Origin: Salinigranum marinum
Lineage (GTDB): Archaea; Halobacteriota; Halobacteria; Halobacteriales; Haloferacaceae
Direction of reading: 5' to 3'
Assembly: GCF_024228675.1 (NCBI RefSeq)
Contig: NZ_CP100461.1
Location: forward strand, 248,001 to 312,000
DNA length: 64,000 nucleotides
In this document: positions 33,499 through 40,652 of the stretch, in pieces
Position numbering within the stretch: position 1 is the stretch's first letter
How the letters are laid out: each line of letters opens with the position of its first letter
The notes under the pieces: model-generated
What the model saw: only the letters and a program-made list of their open reading frames with translations
Databases searched by the model: none
What the model was told of the DNA's origin: nothing
Position numbers and translations under genes: made by a program

Positions 33499-33903
33499 TT
33501 ACCGAAGGCGTTCGAATCCTTCGAGTCGCCCGTGCGTGAACGTCACCTGGTACGTGACCAGTGAATCGAGTTCCTCGAACGAACGAGTGATCTCGAATCG
33601 GCCGTGGTAGTCGTCTCGTTCGTTCCAGCCATCGTGGATTCGTTTGCGACATCCAGCCATATAGCGGAAATCTCCCTCGTCGACGTCGTCTCGGTTCGCG
33701 TATGGTCGGTCCTCGGGCGGCACGTCTTCGTAGTGCCACTCCGCTTCGAGGAGTCGACCGTCCGCCGTGATTCGAAACGTCGTCATACGTGGTCGGTCGA
33801 TACCTTTCGTTTGCCAGTCGACGTCCGCTGCCGGAGTGATCACGTCGGAATACTCCGGCAGATGGACATCATCGGCGAGTTCGACTGTGTCGAAGAGACC
33901 CAT
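33499..33903 (-). CDS. Virus-type conserved protein inside the tRNA-like array
   Basis: A 134-residue protein from MGLFDTVELADDVHLPEY; a longer upstream frame would cross the tRNA-Met and was rejected. The opening MGLFDTV, then VDWQTKGIDRPRMTTFRITADG and late RKRIHDGWNERDD, is the layout of small hypothetical proteins common in tailed phages and haloviruses ('MGMFD...WQTK...Y.it.dGrL'). Its function is unknown. It starts 12 bases after the 3' end of tRNA-Met. Its presence supports a viral origin for the array. Confidence 0.65.
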   Translation of the reverse strand: MGLFDTVELADDVHLPEYSDVITPAADVDWQTKGIDRPRMTTFRITADGRLLEAEWHYEDVPPEDRPYANRDDVDEGDFRYMAGCRKRIHDGWNERDDYHGRFEITRSFEELDSLVTYQVTFTHGRLEGFERLR

Positions 33904-33915
33904 CGTTGTCCTCCA

Positions 33916-33986
33916 TTGCGGGACCAGGAGTCGAACCTGGACCTCAGGGATATGAGCCCCGTGGGCTAACATTACCCCATCCCGCA
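33916..33986 (-). tRNA. tRNA-Met(CAU)
   Basis: Canonical: acceptor TGCGGGA/TCCCGCA, D-stem GGGT/GCCC, anticodon stem CGGGG/CCCTG with loop CTCATAT (U33, anticodon CAT), T-stem CCAGG/CCTGG with loop TTCGACT, discriminator A. Met versus an Ile tRNA with a modified C34 cannot be told from sequence alone. Confidence 0.85.
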
Positions 33987-34015
33987 GCGCGGGAGTCAGG
34001 CCAGAAATCGGCCAG

Positions 34016-34140
34016 TGGGACGGGCAGGATTCGAACCTGCGTGTTCTCGGGAACAGCGAGATGAAGAACCTCTCGCCGTCGCACCGGGTTTCCGGTGAAA
34101 ATCCGGCGAGAGTGTGAACGCCAGGCTCTTCGGCCGTCCC
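34016..34140 (-). ncRNA. tRNA-like element with class II variable arm and large hairpin insertion
   Basis: Acceptor GGGACGG/CCGTCCC, T-stem GCAGG/CCTGC with loop TTCGAAT, variable arm TGTTC/GAACA, anticodon-like arm GCGAGA/TCTCGC with a nine-base loop GGTTCTTCA. Between the D region and this arm lies a 43-base hairpin with a nine-base stem CTCTCGCCG/CGGCGAGAG and an inner CACCGG/CCGGTG. This could be a non-standard intron or an added RNA domain. Discriminator A. Confidence 0.5.
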
Positions 34141-34144
34141 GCAG

Positions 34145-34216
34145 TCTCCTCGGCACGACTCGAACGTGCGTCTCCTCCTCTACACGGAGGTGTCGTCGCC
34201 GCTAGACCACGAGGAG
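34145..34216 (-). tRNA. tRNA-Tyr(GUA)
   Basis: Acceptor CTCCTCG/CGAGGAG, D-stem GTC/GAC, anticodon stem CCTCC/GGAGG with loop GTGTAGA (U33, anticodon GTA), T-stem GCACG/CGTGC with loop TTCGAGT, discriminator A. It is separated from the previous element by only four bases, a spacing typical of viral tRNA arrays. The first pair C-G matches archaeal tRNA-Tyr identity. Confidence 0.8.
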
Positions 34217-34219
34217 CCG

Positions 34220-34301
34220 TGCTGCCGCGAGGATTCGAACCTCGGTCCCGTGCAAACGAGGCACGGAGCGTCGCCCGCTGGACGACCGAGCGTTCGGCAG
34301 T
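34220..34301 (-). tRNA. tRNA-like element, Thr(CGU)-like, with insertions
   Basis: Anticodon stem CGTGC/GCACG with loop CTCGTTT (U33, anticodon CGT), T-stem CGAGG/CCTCG with loop TTCGAAT and D-stem GTCG/CGAC are sound. The acceptor pairs only six of seven (A-C at the first pair). The spacers between acceptor and D-stem (eight bases) and between D-stem and anticodon stem (four bases) are too long for a standard tRNA. Confidence 0.5.
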
Positions 34302-34349
34302 TGAGTATCTGTCTCGTTGATCATCGATCTGTACGACTGGCTCCGACTG

Positions 34350-34452
34350 CGCAACCACGGCTAAGTAGCCCCGGTTGCGTGTCTCATCGCAGGGGCGTAC
34401 TTCGGGTAATCCCGGGAATACCACACCGGACCATGGAGGTTGCAGACCCTGC
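34350..34452 (-). ncRNA. Two structured degenerate elements of the array
   Basis: 34350-34379 is a perfect seven-base stem (cgcaacc/ggttgcg) with an inner ggct/agcc helix. 34389-34452 is a 64-base unit closed by GCAGGG/CCCTGC and containing a near palindrome around cccggg. Neither has a T-loop. They lie between clear tRNA-like elements and may be decayed members. Confidence 0.35.
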
Positions 34453-34739
34453 CGGGCCCGTCACCGCCGATGCGACCCCGAACGGTCGAACCGGCGGAGT
34501 GTGCCTCCCTCGATGAGTATCCCCACGTGGCTAGACCACGCGTCCACACCGTCGGAATGCGTCCGACGAGCACCCGGTCGGCTTTGCCTCCCGAGTACGC
34601 CAGGAGACTCAGGCCGCTCGTCGCCGGAGCCCAGCCTCGCTCTGCGTGGCTGGACCGCCGTCGGGAGTTCACCCCCGAATCACGATCACGGCCGTGACAG
34701 GGCCGGATGCTCGTTGGATCACACCGCGTCGGTGTGCAG

Positions 34740-34815
34740 TCGCCCCGGCCGGAATCGAACCGGCGACCTCCGGATTCAACCTCCGGCGTCCCTCGCCAGC
34801 GGAGACTCCGGGGCT
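34740..34815 (-). tRNA. tRNA-like element, Gln(UUG)-like, with G33
   Basis: Acceptor AGCCCCG/CGGGGCG (first pair mismatched), D-stem GTCT/GGAC with CTGG in the loop, anticodon stem CCGGA/TCCGG, T-stem GCCGG/CCGGC with loop TTCGATT. The loop GGTTGAA gives G33 and a nominal TTG anticodon. A paralogue of 33349-33425. It is the first recognisable member of the array in the direction of transcription. Confidence 0.55.
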
Positions 34816-35499
34816 CGACGCAGCCGCAGCTATCGCTGCGGGGATGCGTACCAGCGGCTTCTGGTGCGCTCAGCGCGCGCAGAACCGCACGTCCGCCCAC
34901 TGTCAGGAACGAACGCAGACCATACTGCCGCGAACCTCATCCAGTCCACTCGCGTGACGCATGGAGGCAGACGAGCCACTGGATGAAAGCAGGCGACAAC
35001 CCCGTGTTCGCCAGCCCCGGACGGGTAGTCCGTGTGGGGGCCAGGTTATGCGGGTGAGAGCGTCCGGAGACCACCGGCGCGCGTCGCACTCGTGTGTTCG
35101 ACCGTGACACACGCCAAGCGATTCTCGATCGGACTCTCCGAGCACTGGTCTTGTAGGTACCCGCCGATCACGCGACCCGCGGCTAAGCGAGAACGAGTAC
35201 GCCGCGGTTTGAAACGGGTATCGACCATACTGGGGGACTCTCCGTGTGCAACTGTTGTTTCGGACGTCAATACCGGATATCGTGGCAATTGTATTAAAAT
35301 TAGTCAGGGTGTGGTAATCACAGTCACAGCACAGCGCAGCACACCACGTACCAACTCGCGAGACGGCCCACTATCGAGAGTCATCCCGCTTGGTACAAGG
35401 ACCACAGCGAGCCCCCTCCGAGCCGAGTGCTCGGGGGCGTTCGAAGGGCCTCTCCTGCGACTCGTTCACACACCGCCTCCCCAGGAACATCGATTAGAG
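34816..35499. other. Intergenic, upstream of the tRNA-like array and module 3
   Basis: About 680 bases with several open but motif-free frames; no gene was accepted. It should contain the leftward promoter of the tRNA-like array and leads rightward to the regulator at 35551. Short inverted repeats are present but no clear TATA box was found for the array. Confidence 0.4.
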
Positions 35500-35523
35500 A
35501 TAATTTGGACTACCTCAAATTAT
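35500..35523. promoter_or_regulatory. Operator/TATA palindrome upstream of module 3
   Basis: ataattt (35500-35506) and aaattat (35517-35523) form a perfect inverted repeat with a ten-base spacer, ending 27 bases before the ATG at 35551. The AT-rich right arm lies where a TATA box is expected, so a bound repressor would block initiation. Autoregulation by the encoded winged-helix protein is inferred. Confidence 0.5.
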
Positions 35524-35550
35524 TTCTATATTGGAGGTGTAGATGGAGTC

Positions 35551-36069
35551 ATGAGCGACGACCCGGCCCGAAACTGGAGTGACAGTCTGTCGGCGGCCGA
35601 GCGCGTCGAAGCGGTCGCACTCACTGTTGGTGAACCCCGAACGGCAAATTGGATCGCTGCAGAGGCCGAGGTCGCCCACGAAACCGCGACGAAGTACCTC
35701 AAACGCCTCACTGACGACGGAAAACTGCGCGCCGATACACGTGGCCAGCGAACGACGTACGAGCCCGACCCCGTCGGTCAGTACCTCACCGAGATTCGCG
35801 AGCTCTACGAAGAACACTCACCTGACGAACTCGCCGCGAGTCTCGAACAGATGAACGAGCAAATTCGAACGTGGAAGGCAGAATACGACGTCGACACCCC
35901 GAACGAACTCCGTGCAAGCCTCGGCCGGACAGAATACGTCACGGACGAGCGCGAACGTCGACAAGTGGCCTGCGAGTGGGACCACCTCGAAACACGCCGT
36001 CGTCTCGTCGAAGATGCACTCCGACTCTACGACCGCTTCCCCAGTGAGCGACGCTCTGTGTCCGCATGA
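35551..36069 (+). CDS. Winged-helix regulator of module 3
   Basis: A 172-residue protein from MSDDPARNWSDSLSAAERV (a longer upstream frame is not protein-like). HTH TANWIAAEAEVAHETATKYL and wing ADTRGQRTTYEPDP lie at about residues 30-80. A charged helical tail includes ELAASLEQMNEQIRTWK. It has the same architecture as the regulators at 20.3 and 26.5 kb. Its stop overlaps the ATG of the partner gene (ATGA). Confidence 0.72.
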   Translation: MSDDPARNWSDSLSAAERVEAVALTVGEPRTANWIAAEAEVAHETATKYLKRLTDDGKLRADTRGQRTTYEPDPVGQYLTEIRELYEEHSPDELAASLEQMNEQIRTWKAEYDVDTPNELRASLGRTEYVTDERERRQVACEWDHLETRRRLVEDALRLYDRFPSERRSVSA

Positions 36070-36506
36070 CACATGGAGCGGACAACCCGGCCCTCTATCG
36101 AACGCTCAAGGATGTACTCAAGCGACAAGCCGAGGTCATCTCCGTCTGGTTCGAGCCGGACGCGATCCAGAAGCGATACCTCGCCGCTGCGGTCGACCCA
36201 CGGCGAGTCGTGCCACCGACCGGACCTGAGTCACCTCAACTCGAGGTCCACTGGAAACTCACTCCGCCCCACGACGAGTTCAGAATCGATTACGCCGATC
36301 CGAACGTGGGGTTTCATTGCGGCTGGCATCAGGACACTGATCACACCGACCTCGGCGTGGCGCACTTCCAATACCAGACGGATTCGATGGAGAACCCACA
36401 CTACGAACAGGCCGTGTTCGAAGCAACGTCTCCCCCGAAACTCCTCTGGGAGTGCTGTGATGAGCTCTTCGAGAAGGTTATCCCGGCTCATACGGCAGAA
36501 GTATAA
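36066..36506 (+). CDS. Partner protein of HTH module 3
   Basis: A 146-residue protein translationally coupled to the regulator. Key region: FRIDYADPNVGFHCGWHQD and LGVAHFQYQT. The pattern 'F.I.Y.D....c.WH.D....g.aHF' matches the partners at 19.9 and 27.1 kb. An N-terminal region with FEPDAIQKRYLAAAVD precedes the motif. A probable toxin or effector of a two-gene unit; reaction unknown. Confidence 0.62.
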   Translation: MTHGADNPALYRTLKDVLKRQAEVISVWFEPDAIQKRYLAAAVDPRRVVPPTGPESPQLEVHWKLTPPHDEFRIDYADPNVGFHCGWHQDTDHTDLGVAHFQYQTDSMENPHYEQAVFEATSPPKLLWECCDELFEKVIPAHTAEV

Positions 36507-36883
36507 CGAGGAGCGTTCGAACTCGCGAGTTGCGTTCGTGACTCGATCGTCGATCGCTGCCGTCTCGGTGTCGGCTGTCACTTCGTCGGTTGAGAAGCGA
36601 TGCAGTGGGGCACGAAGTTCGTCGCCGTACTCGAACGGTATCCGTTCCGCATGGGTCATCGATCTTCGCTTCCGGAAACCACCCACCGGTCTCAAAGCCA
36701 GTCCCGTAGTGAGTGATCCGAATACGCTCGTGGACACCCCGCCGACCACGACCACCGTCCTCTGGGTTCGACGATACTGACATGAGTTCCGAGCAGCTGT
36801 TAACCAACAGGTATGGGGAAACGCGGAGCGTGTTGGTTAACCGATCGACTTACCACCGCCGTCAGTAACCCACGACTTCAGTC
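36507..36883. other. Intergenic with a long inverted repeat and possible decayed gene
   Basis: On the minus strand protein-like segments in two frames (HYGTGFETGGWFPEAK; AERIPFEYGDELRAPLHRF) suggest a frameshifted gene at about 36520-36780, family unknown. gttaaccaaca (36799-36809) and tgttggttaac (36831-36841) form a perfect 11-base inverted repeat. Next to the Tn5-like IS lies cccacgacttcagtc, a half-site of an IS605-type end hairpin. Confidence 0.35.
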
Positions 36884-38372
36884 CTGTCTCTTACCCACAA
36901 ATCCTATCGCCGTAGTTCGCGGAACGTGTTGCCAAGATGCAGAGCGGTTCACGAAGCCGGCGGACTGATCTAGCCGAAGCGGAGCTGTGTCAGACGGATG
37001 TCTCTGGCACGGTTCGCAAGGAGTTTCAGTCTGCTGAGTTTGGTGATGAACGGCTTACTGACCGATTGATGCAGGTCGGCGATCGGCTCGGCAGGGCACC
37101 TGCCGAGTCGATCCCCAACGCCTGCGAGGACTGGGCCTCCACAAAGGCTACGTACCGATTTTGCGATAACGAGCGTGTGGACCCAGACGAGATTCTCTCC
37201 GCCCACGCGCGAGAACAACGCTCACGCGTCGATGACAACGAGGAACTCCTCGTTGTCTCTGACACGACTGAGCTCGTGTTCCCGAGACATCCGTCCAAGG
37301 AGGGACTCGGTGACATCGGCAACTCTACGACGGATCTCGAAGGTGTCAAGGTTCACTCGACGATCGGAGTCGATCCACAGACACATCGCATGACTGGGGT
37401 CATCGATCAGCAGTCGCTGATCGAGGACCAACAGGCCAGCACCAAACACGACGCGAATGGGAAGGGTGAGCGGATCGAATTAGAGAGCGAACAGAAAAAA
37501 TGGATTCGAGGGGACAGGCAAGCCAGCGACTGGCTTGCCGAGGAGATTCGACCGATATTCATCCACGACCGAGGAGCTGATGCATTTGCGTTCTACCGCG
37601 AAGTTACAGACGAGCTGGACGCTGGATTCGTCGTCCGGGCGAATCAGAATCGCTGTATTCAGACGCCGTCCGGAACGGACGGGCGTCTGATTGACTGGAG
37701 TGAAGACCTCCCCGAACAAGGTCGCACGTCGATAGAGATCGAACAAGGAAGTGGAAGAGCAGCTAGAGAGGCTGAGCTGATCGTCAAAGCCGGCTCGTGT
37801 GAGCTACTTCCACCGCAGAACGATCTAACTCACACCGAGCCAGTCGAGGTAAACGTCGTGCGGATCGACGAACGTGGAGAACAAGACGACCCGATTCAGT
37901 GGGTGTTACTCACCACTGAATCGGTCGTTGCGTTCAGTGATTCGCTGAGTGTGATAGAATCTTACCGCGCTCGATGGACGATCGAAGACTGGCACAAGGT
38001 GCTGAAGACTGGATGCCGGATCGAGGAACGCCGACTGGAAACGTGGGAGCGCATGGAGGTCTTGTTGAGTGTCTATTCGGTAATCGCGTGGAAGGTGCTG
38101 GAGTTACGGGAACTTGCTCGGGGAGACACACACTGCTCACCTGATGTCCTTCTGAGCGAGATTGAACGGTCAATTCTGGAAACGAAATTTCCAGAATTGA
38201 CCGACAACGGGGCTCAAGCGTACGCAATTGCGATTACGAAGATCGGCGGCTACCTTGACCGAGGCTCCGATCCACCGCCCGGTTGGGAGACGATTTGGAA
38301 AGGCCTCAAGAAACTTCAGACCTGGGCGGAGGGATACGAACTGCGCTCCTGAGACTTATGGGTAAGAGACAG
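36884..38372 (+). mobile_element. IS4-family, Tn5/IS50-like insertion sequence
   Basis: Perfect 14-base terminal inverted repeats ctgtctcttaccca at 36884-36897 and its complement at 38359-38372 bound a single transposase gene; length 1489 bases. The first ten bases equal the Tn5/IS50 outside end. No matching nine-base target duplication was found in the flanks, so a rearrangement after insertion is possible. Confidence 0.85.
36937..38352 (+). CDS. Tn5-like transposase (IS4 family)
   Basis: An intact 471-residue protein. Tn5 features: N-terminal EFGDERLTDRL and KATYRFCDN, first catalytic Asp in VVSDTTELVF (about residue 108), second in FIHDRGADAFAFY (about 210), and the exact YREK signature in YRARWTIEDWHKVLK (about 345) that holds the catalytic Glu. 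The C-terminal helical region LPPQ-type tail ends GWETIWKGLKKLQTW. The enzyme cuts at the IS ends through DNA hairpin intermediates. All key residues are present, so it is likely active. Confidence 0.92.
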   Translation: MQSGSRSRRTDLAEAELCQTDVSGTVRKEFQSAEFGDERLTDRLMQVGDRLGRAPAESIPNACEDWASTKATYRFCDNERVDPDEILSAHAREQRSRVDDNEELLVVSDTTELVFPRHPSKEGLGDIGNSTTDLEGVKVHSTIGVDPQTHRMTGVIDQQSLIEDQQASTKHDANGKGERIELESEQKKWIRGDRQASDWLAEEIRPIFIHDRGADAFAFYREVTDELDAGFVVRANQNRCIQTPSGTDGRLIDWSEDLPEQGRTSIEIEQGSGRAAREAELIVKAGSCELLPPQNDLTHTEPVEVNVVRIDERGEQDDPIQWVLLTTESVVAFSDSLSVIESYRARWTIEDWHKVLKTGCRIEERRLETWERMEVLLSVYSVIAWKVLELRELARGDTHCSPDVLLSEIERSILETKFPELTDNGAQAYAIAITKIGGYLDRGSDPPPGWETIWKGLKKLQTWAEGYELRS

Positions 38373-39348
38373 GCCTAAAGACGGGGGTATGCGCTCGTAA
38401 CTCTATCAAACGAATCGGTTTCGGCCGGTGTCTCGACGATCGTCGGTATCTGACACGTATTCCAAACCCGTCGAAACGAGCCCACAACCTGGGATACCAG
38501 TTGTCCCCCGATCAAAATCGGTCTCCCCGAACCCTAATTCGACGAAATCCTCCGCAAGGTAGCTGTGTGAGCGGAGGAAGGGAACGGGATCGGACCGAGC
38601 GGACGGACGTTCAGAGACGCACTCAGGCGTCGAAATCCCGGTACAGAGAGCGTGAGACAGCGCAATCCGAGATCACGAGGTCACAACTCGACGGGCTCGA
38701 CACAGGGAGAGAATCATCCAAACACGGTTGCAGTCATGCGGTTTTGGGTGGGAAAAAGCGTCGAAAACGACTGGATACGGACAGGCCACCACGCACGAGT
38801 GCGAACTCCCCCAAACGTCGAGGAGAGAGCCGCTCCGAGCCTAACTCGGCGGAATCCATCCGAAACTCCAGAGCGACGACAGAGTGAGATATCGGCGTTC
38901 GCAGGAGCCACTCGCCTCCATTCGACCCTACATCGACCCCGAAAACACCGTCGAGAGCATTCCTTGCGGAGGAAAACACCGAGTTAGGATCCCCTGGCAC
39001 GAACGGAGAACTCACAAGACCCGCTCTCCGTCGATTCGTGCCTCTCGTACCGAGTTAGGATGCGAACTCGACCGCGTGACACCCGACAGAGTCTCTGTTG
39101 ACCCCGACGTCGCGACGACACCGACCCACCCGACGGAGACAGTGGCTCCCAGCGAGCGACTACTCGATCGTTCTTCGAGGAGAGAACTCCTTTAGGCTAC
39201 CACTCGAACAGAGTAGAAGCCCACGTATCAACGAGTATGCGGGCGAGGACGCGGTGGCAGGCGCGCTTTCGAGGAAGAGACCCAATAGAGTACAACGAAA
39301 ACGCGCACAGGGACCACTGGGGCCGCAGGCAAGCGACGGTGGGTGGTG
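38373..39348. other. Long region without a convincing gene; short repeated motifs
   Basis: Open frames on both strands are Arg/Ser-rich and motif-free. A motif cctaactcgg occurs at 38840-38849 and inverted at 38979-38988 and 39050-39059, with a variant at 38533-38541. Around two of them a longer stretch is shared (cctaa-tcg-cg-aatcc). This could be a decayed gene or a protein-binding region such as iterons. Confidence 0.35.
39295..39338. repeat. 44-bp direct repeat, copy 1
   Basis: acgaaaacgcgcac, then gggaccactggggcc, then caggc and cgacg match 42521-42564 with about five substitutions. The interval between copies holds the small proteins, the DUF5658 protein and the PTPTET-repeat protein. 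Confidence 0.6.
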
Positions 39349-39462
39349 TCAGCAGATCGCTACTGAGTCGCAGTCGGGACACCGCTCGATCGCGTCACCC
39401 GGTCGGGCGAGATCGTCCCGGCCACAGTCGAGGCAGATCCTGACACTCATTCGTGCTGCCAT
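39349..39462 (-). CDS. 37-residue zinc-ribbon microprotein
   Basis: From ATG 39462 (an internal ATG at 39450 is also possible) to TGA at 39349. It reads MAARMSVRICLDCGRDDL then ERCPDCDSVAIC. Two C-x-x-C knuckles of rubredoxin or zinc-ribbon type would bind one Zn. It fits the small zinc-finger proteins common in haloarchaea. It stands alone; function unknown. Confidence 0.6.
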   Translation of the reverse strand: MAARMSVRICLDCGRDDLARPGDAIERCPDCDSVAIC

Positions 39463-39715
39463 CGGTTCGTCAGACGGCCGTCTGACATAAGAACGTACCG
39501 GGGGAGTGTTTGGGTGGTGGATAGTCCACTATGCAGGCATATATTGCACAGGCGGCCGAGAGAGTGCGAATGGGTGCTGGGACCATCCGATCGATGTCAG
39601 TGGACTCCTTTTTCATCGTCGATCCGACGGAGGCTGTGCAATCGCCGTTCAGGTGCACCGTCCCTGACGCAAGCGCACACTGACGGGGTGTGCTCACTGA
39701 GCGTAACTCAGTGGC
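39463..39715. other. Intergenic
   Basis: No gene was recognised. A palindrome tcagacggccgtctga (39470-39485) lies just upstream of the zinc-ribbon gene and may be a regulatory site. Confidence 0.35.
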
Positions 39716-39898
39716 ATGCCGCGCATTCTCGAAGCCGAAGCAACATCATACGAGCAAAGAGTCCAGGAGATCGCAGACGGCATCCGTAACGGAAACGAGT
39801 TCACAACTGAAACAGCAGATGCGCTGTGGACAGCCGTTCTGAATCAACTAACGGGTTCCTCAGACGCCCTTATCTCATGGATGATTAGACAACGTTGA
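39716..39898 (+). CDS. Small acidic protein, unknown
   Basis: A 60-residue protein, MPRILEAEATSYEQRVQEI then FTTETADALWTAVLNQL. Helical, with good composition, no family recognised. The 300 bases after it hold a short 5' frame (MFQLLWERQSQQAAVK, from 39932) and a possible 31-residue acidic frame (40081-40176, MSSAESDANVEPLSMEEFM), both uncertain. Confidence 0.4.
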   Translation: MPRILEAEATSYEQRVQEIADGIRNGNEFTTETADALWTAVLNQLTGSSDALISWMIRQR

Positions 39899-40202
39899 GC
39901 CCGGGCCATATCTCGCAGATGACCTCCTGAAATGTTCCAACTACTCTGGGAACGCCAATCACAACAGGCCGCTGTCAAGCCGGCGTTGGTTGCGACCGTG
40001 ATCGAAAGACTTGACCACACTCAAGAAACAGTCGGCGGTGAATACGAGGAAGAGCCGATTGGTGAGCATCCTTTTTGCACATGTCTTCAGCCGAATCGGA
40101 CGCGAATGTTGAGCCACTGTCCATGGAGGAATTCATGGAACAATACAGCCAAGACGAAGAGAACCAGTCGGAATAAGAGCCATAGAACCTAATCTGGATT
40201 TA

Positions 40203-40652
40203 TTACGTAAAGACGAGTAGTCCCGTGTTCGAGAGTGCGGCAAGCGCCCACGGCAGTCCAAGCGAGGCAGGAACCAGCACACGCTCGTCTCGCGGTAACA
40301 CCGTCCAGCAGCCCAGACCGATCACGGCAGCGACGGCTTTCAACTGCCAGAGAATCGAGACACCAAATGTCTCGAAGGCCGCACGGAGGAGGGGATTGGA
40401 CTCGGCGAACCCCTGTTCGAGTCCCACAGTCGTGGTGTGAACGTCGAGGACGAGTGTGGCAAGCACCATGAGCCACATCCAGTGCTCAACGAGCGTCTGG
40501 TACTGGACGAGCCACGTTTCGACACTGTTGAGACTTAACCCAGCCGTGCGTTCCTGTGACTCGTCCGTATAAAATATCGTATTCCGTATATTTTCACTCC
40601 AGCCCGATTCAGTAAATCCCCTGAGTTTGAGATAGAGCGTATTTGATGGCAT
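40203..40652 (-). CDS. DUF5658 membrane protein
   Basis: A 149-residue protein. The DUF5658 core is HWMWLMVLATLVLDVHTTTVGL, then GFAESNPLLRAAFETFG and hydrophobic helices ILWQLKAVAAVIGLGCW and SLGLPWALAALSNTGLL. Four membrane segments are likely, with a soluble N-terminus of about 50 residues. This haloarchaeal family is common; function not known. Confidence 0.75.
   Translation of the reverse strand: MPSNTLYLKLRGFTESGWSENIRNTIFYTDESQERTAGLSLNSVETWLVQYQTLVEHWMWLMVLATLVLDVHTTTVGLEQGFAESNPLLRAAFETFGVSILWQLKAVAAVIGLGCWTVLPRDERVLVPASLGLPWALAALSNTGLLVFT

Noticed and set aside
34441-34560. Further tRNA-like element around ggtcgaacc at 34483
   Set aside because: The T-stem does not pair and no acceptor stem encloses it; only a local cgtgg/ccacg hairpin and a five-base gtgtg/cacac closure are seen.
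34375-35057. Long open frames over the tRNA-like array
   Set aside because: GC-rich structured RNA gives long open frames by chance. These are Arg/Pro-rich and cross several cloverleafs.
36875-38381. Nine-base target duplication around the Tn5-like IS
   Set aside because: The flanks acttcagtc and gcctaaaga do not match, also when shifted by one to three bases.
38501-39195. Plus-strand frames of 103-128 codons in the gene-free region
   Set aside because: They are Arg/Ser-rich, have no motif, overlap each other in several frames and show no start signals. The acidic bias of haloarchaeal proteins is absent.
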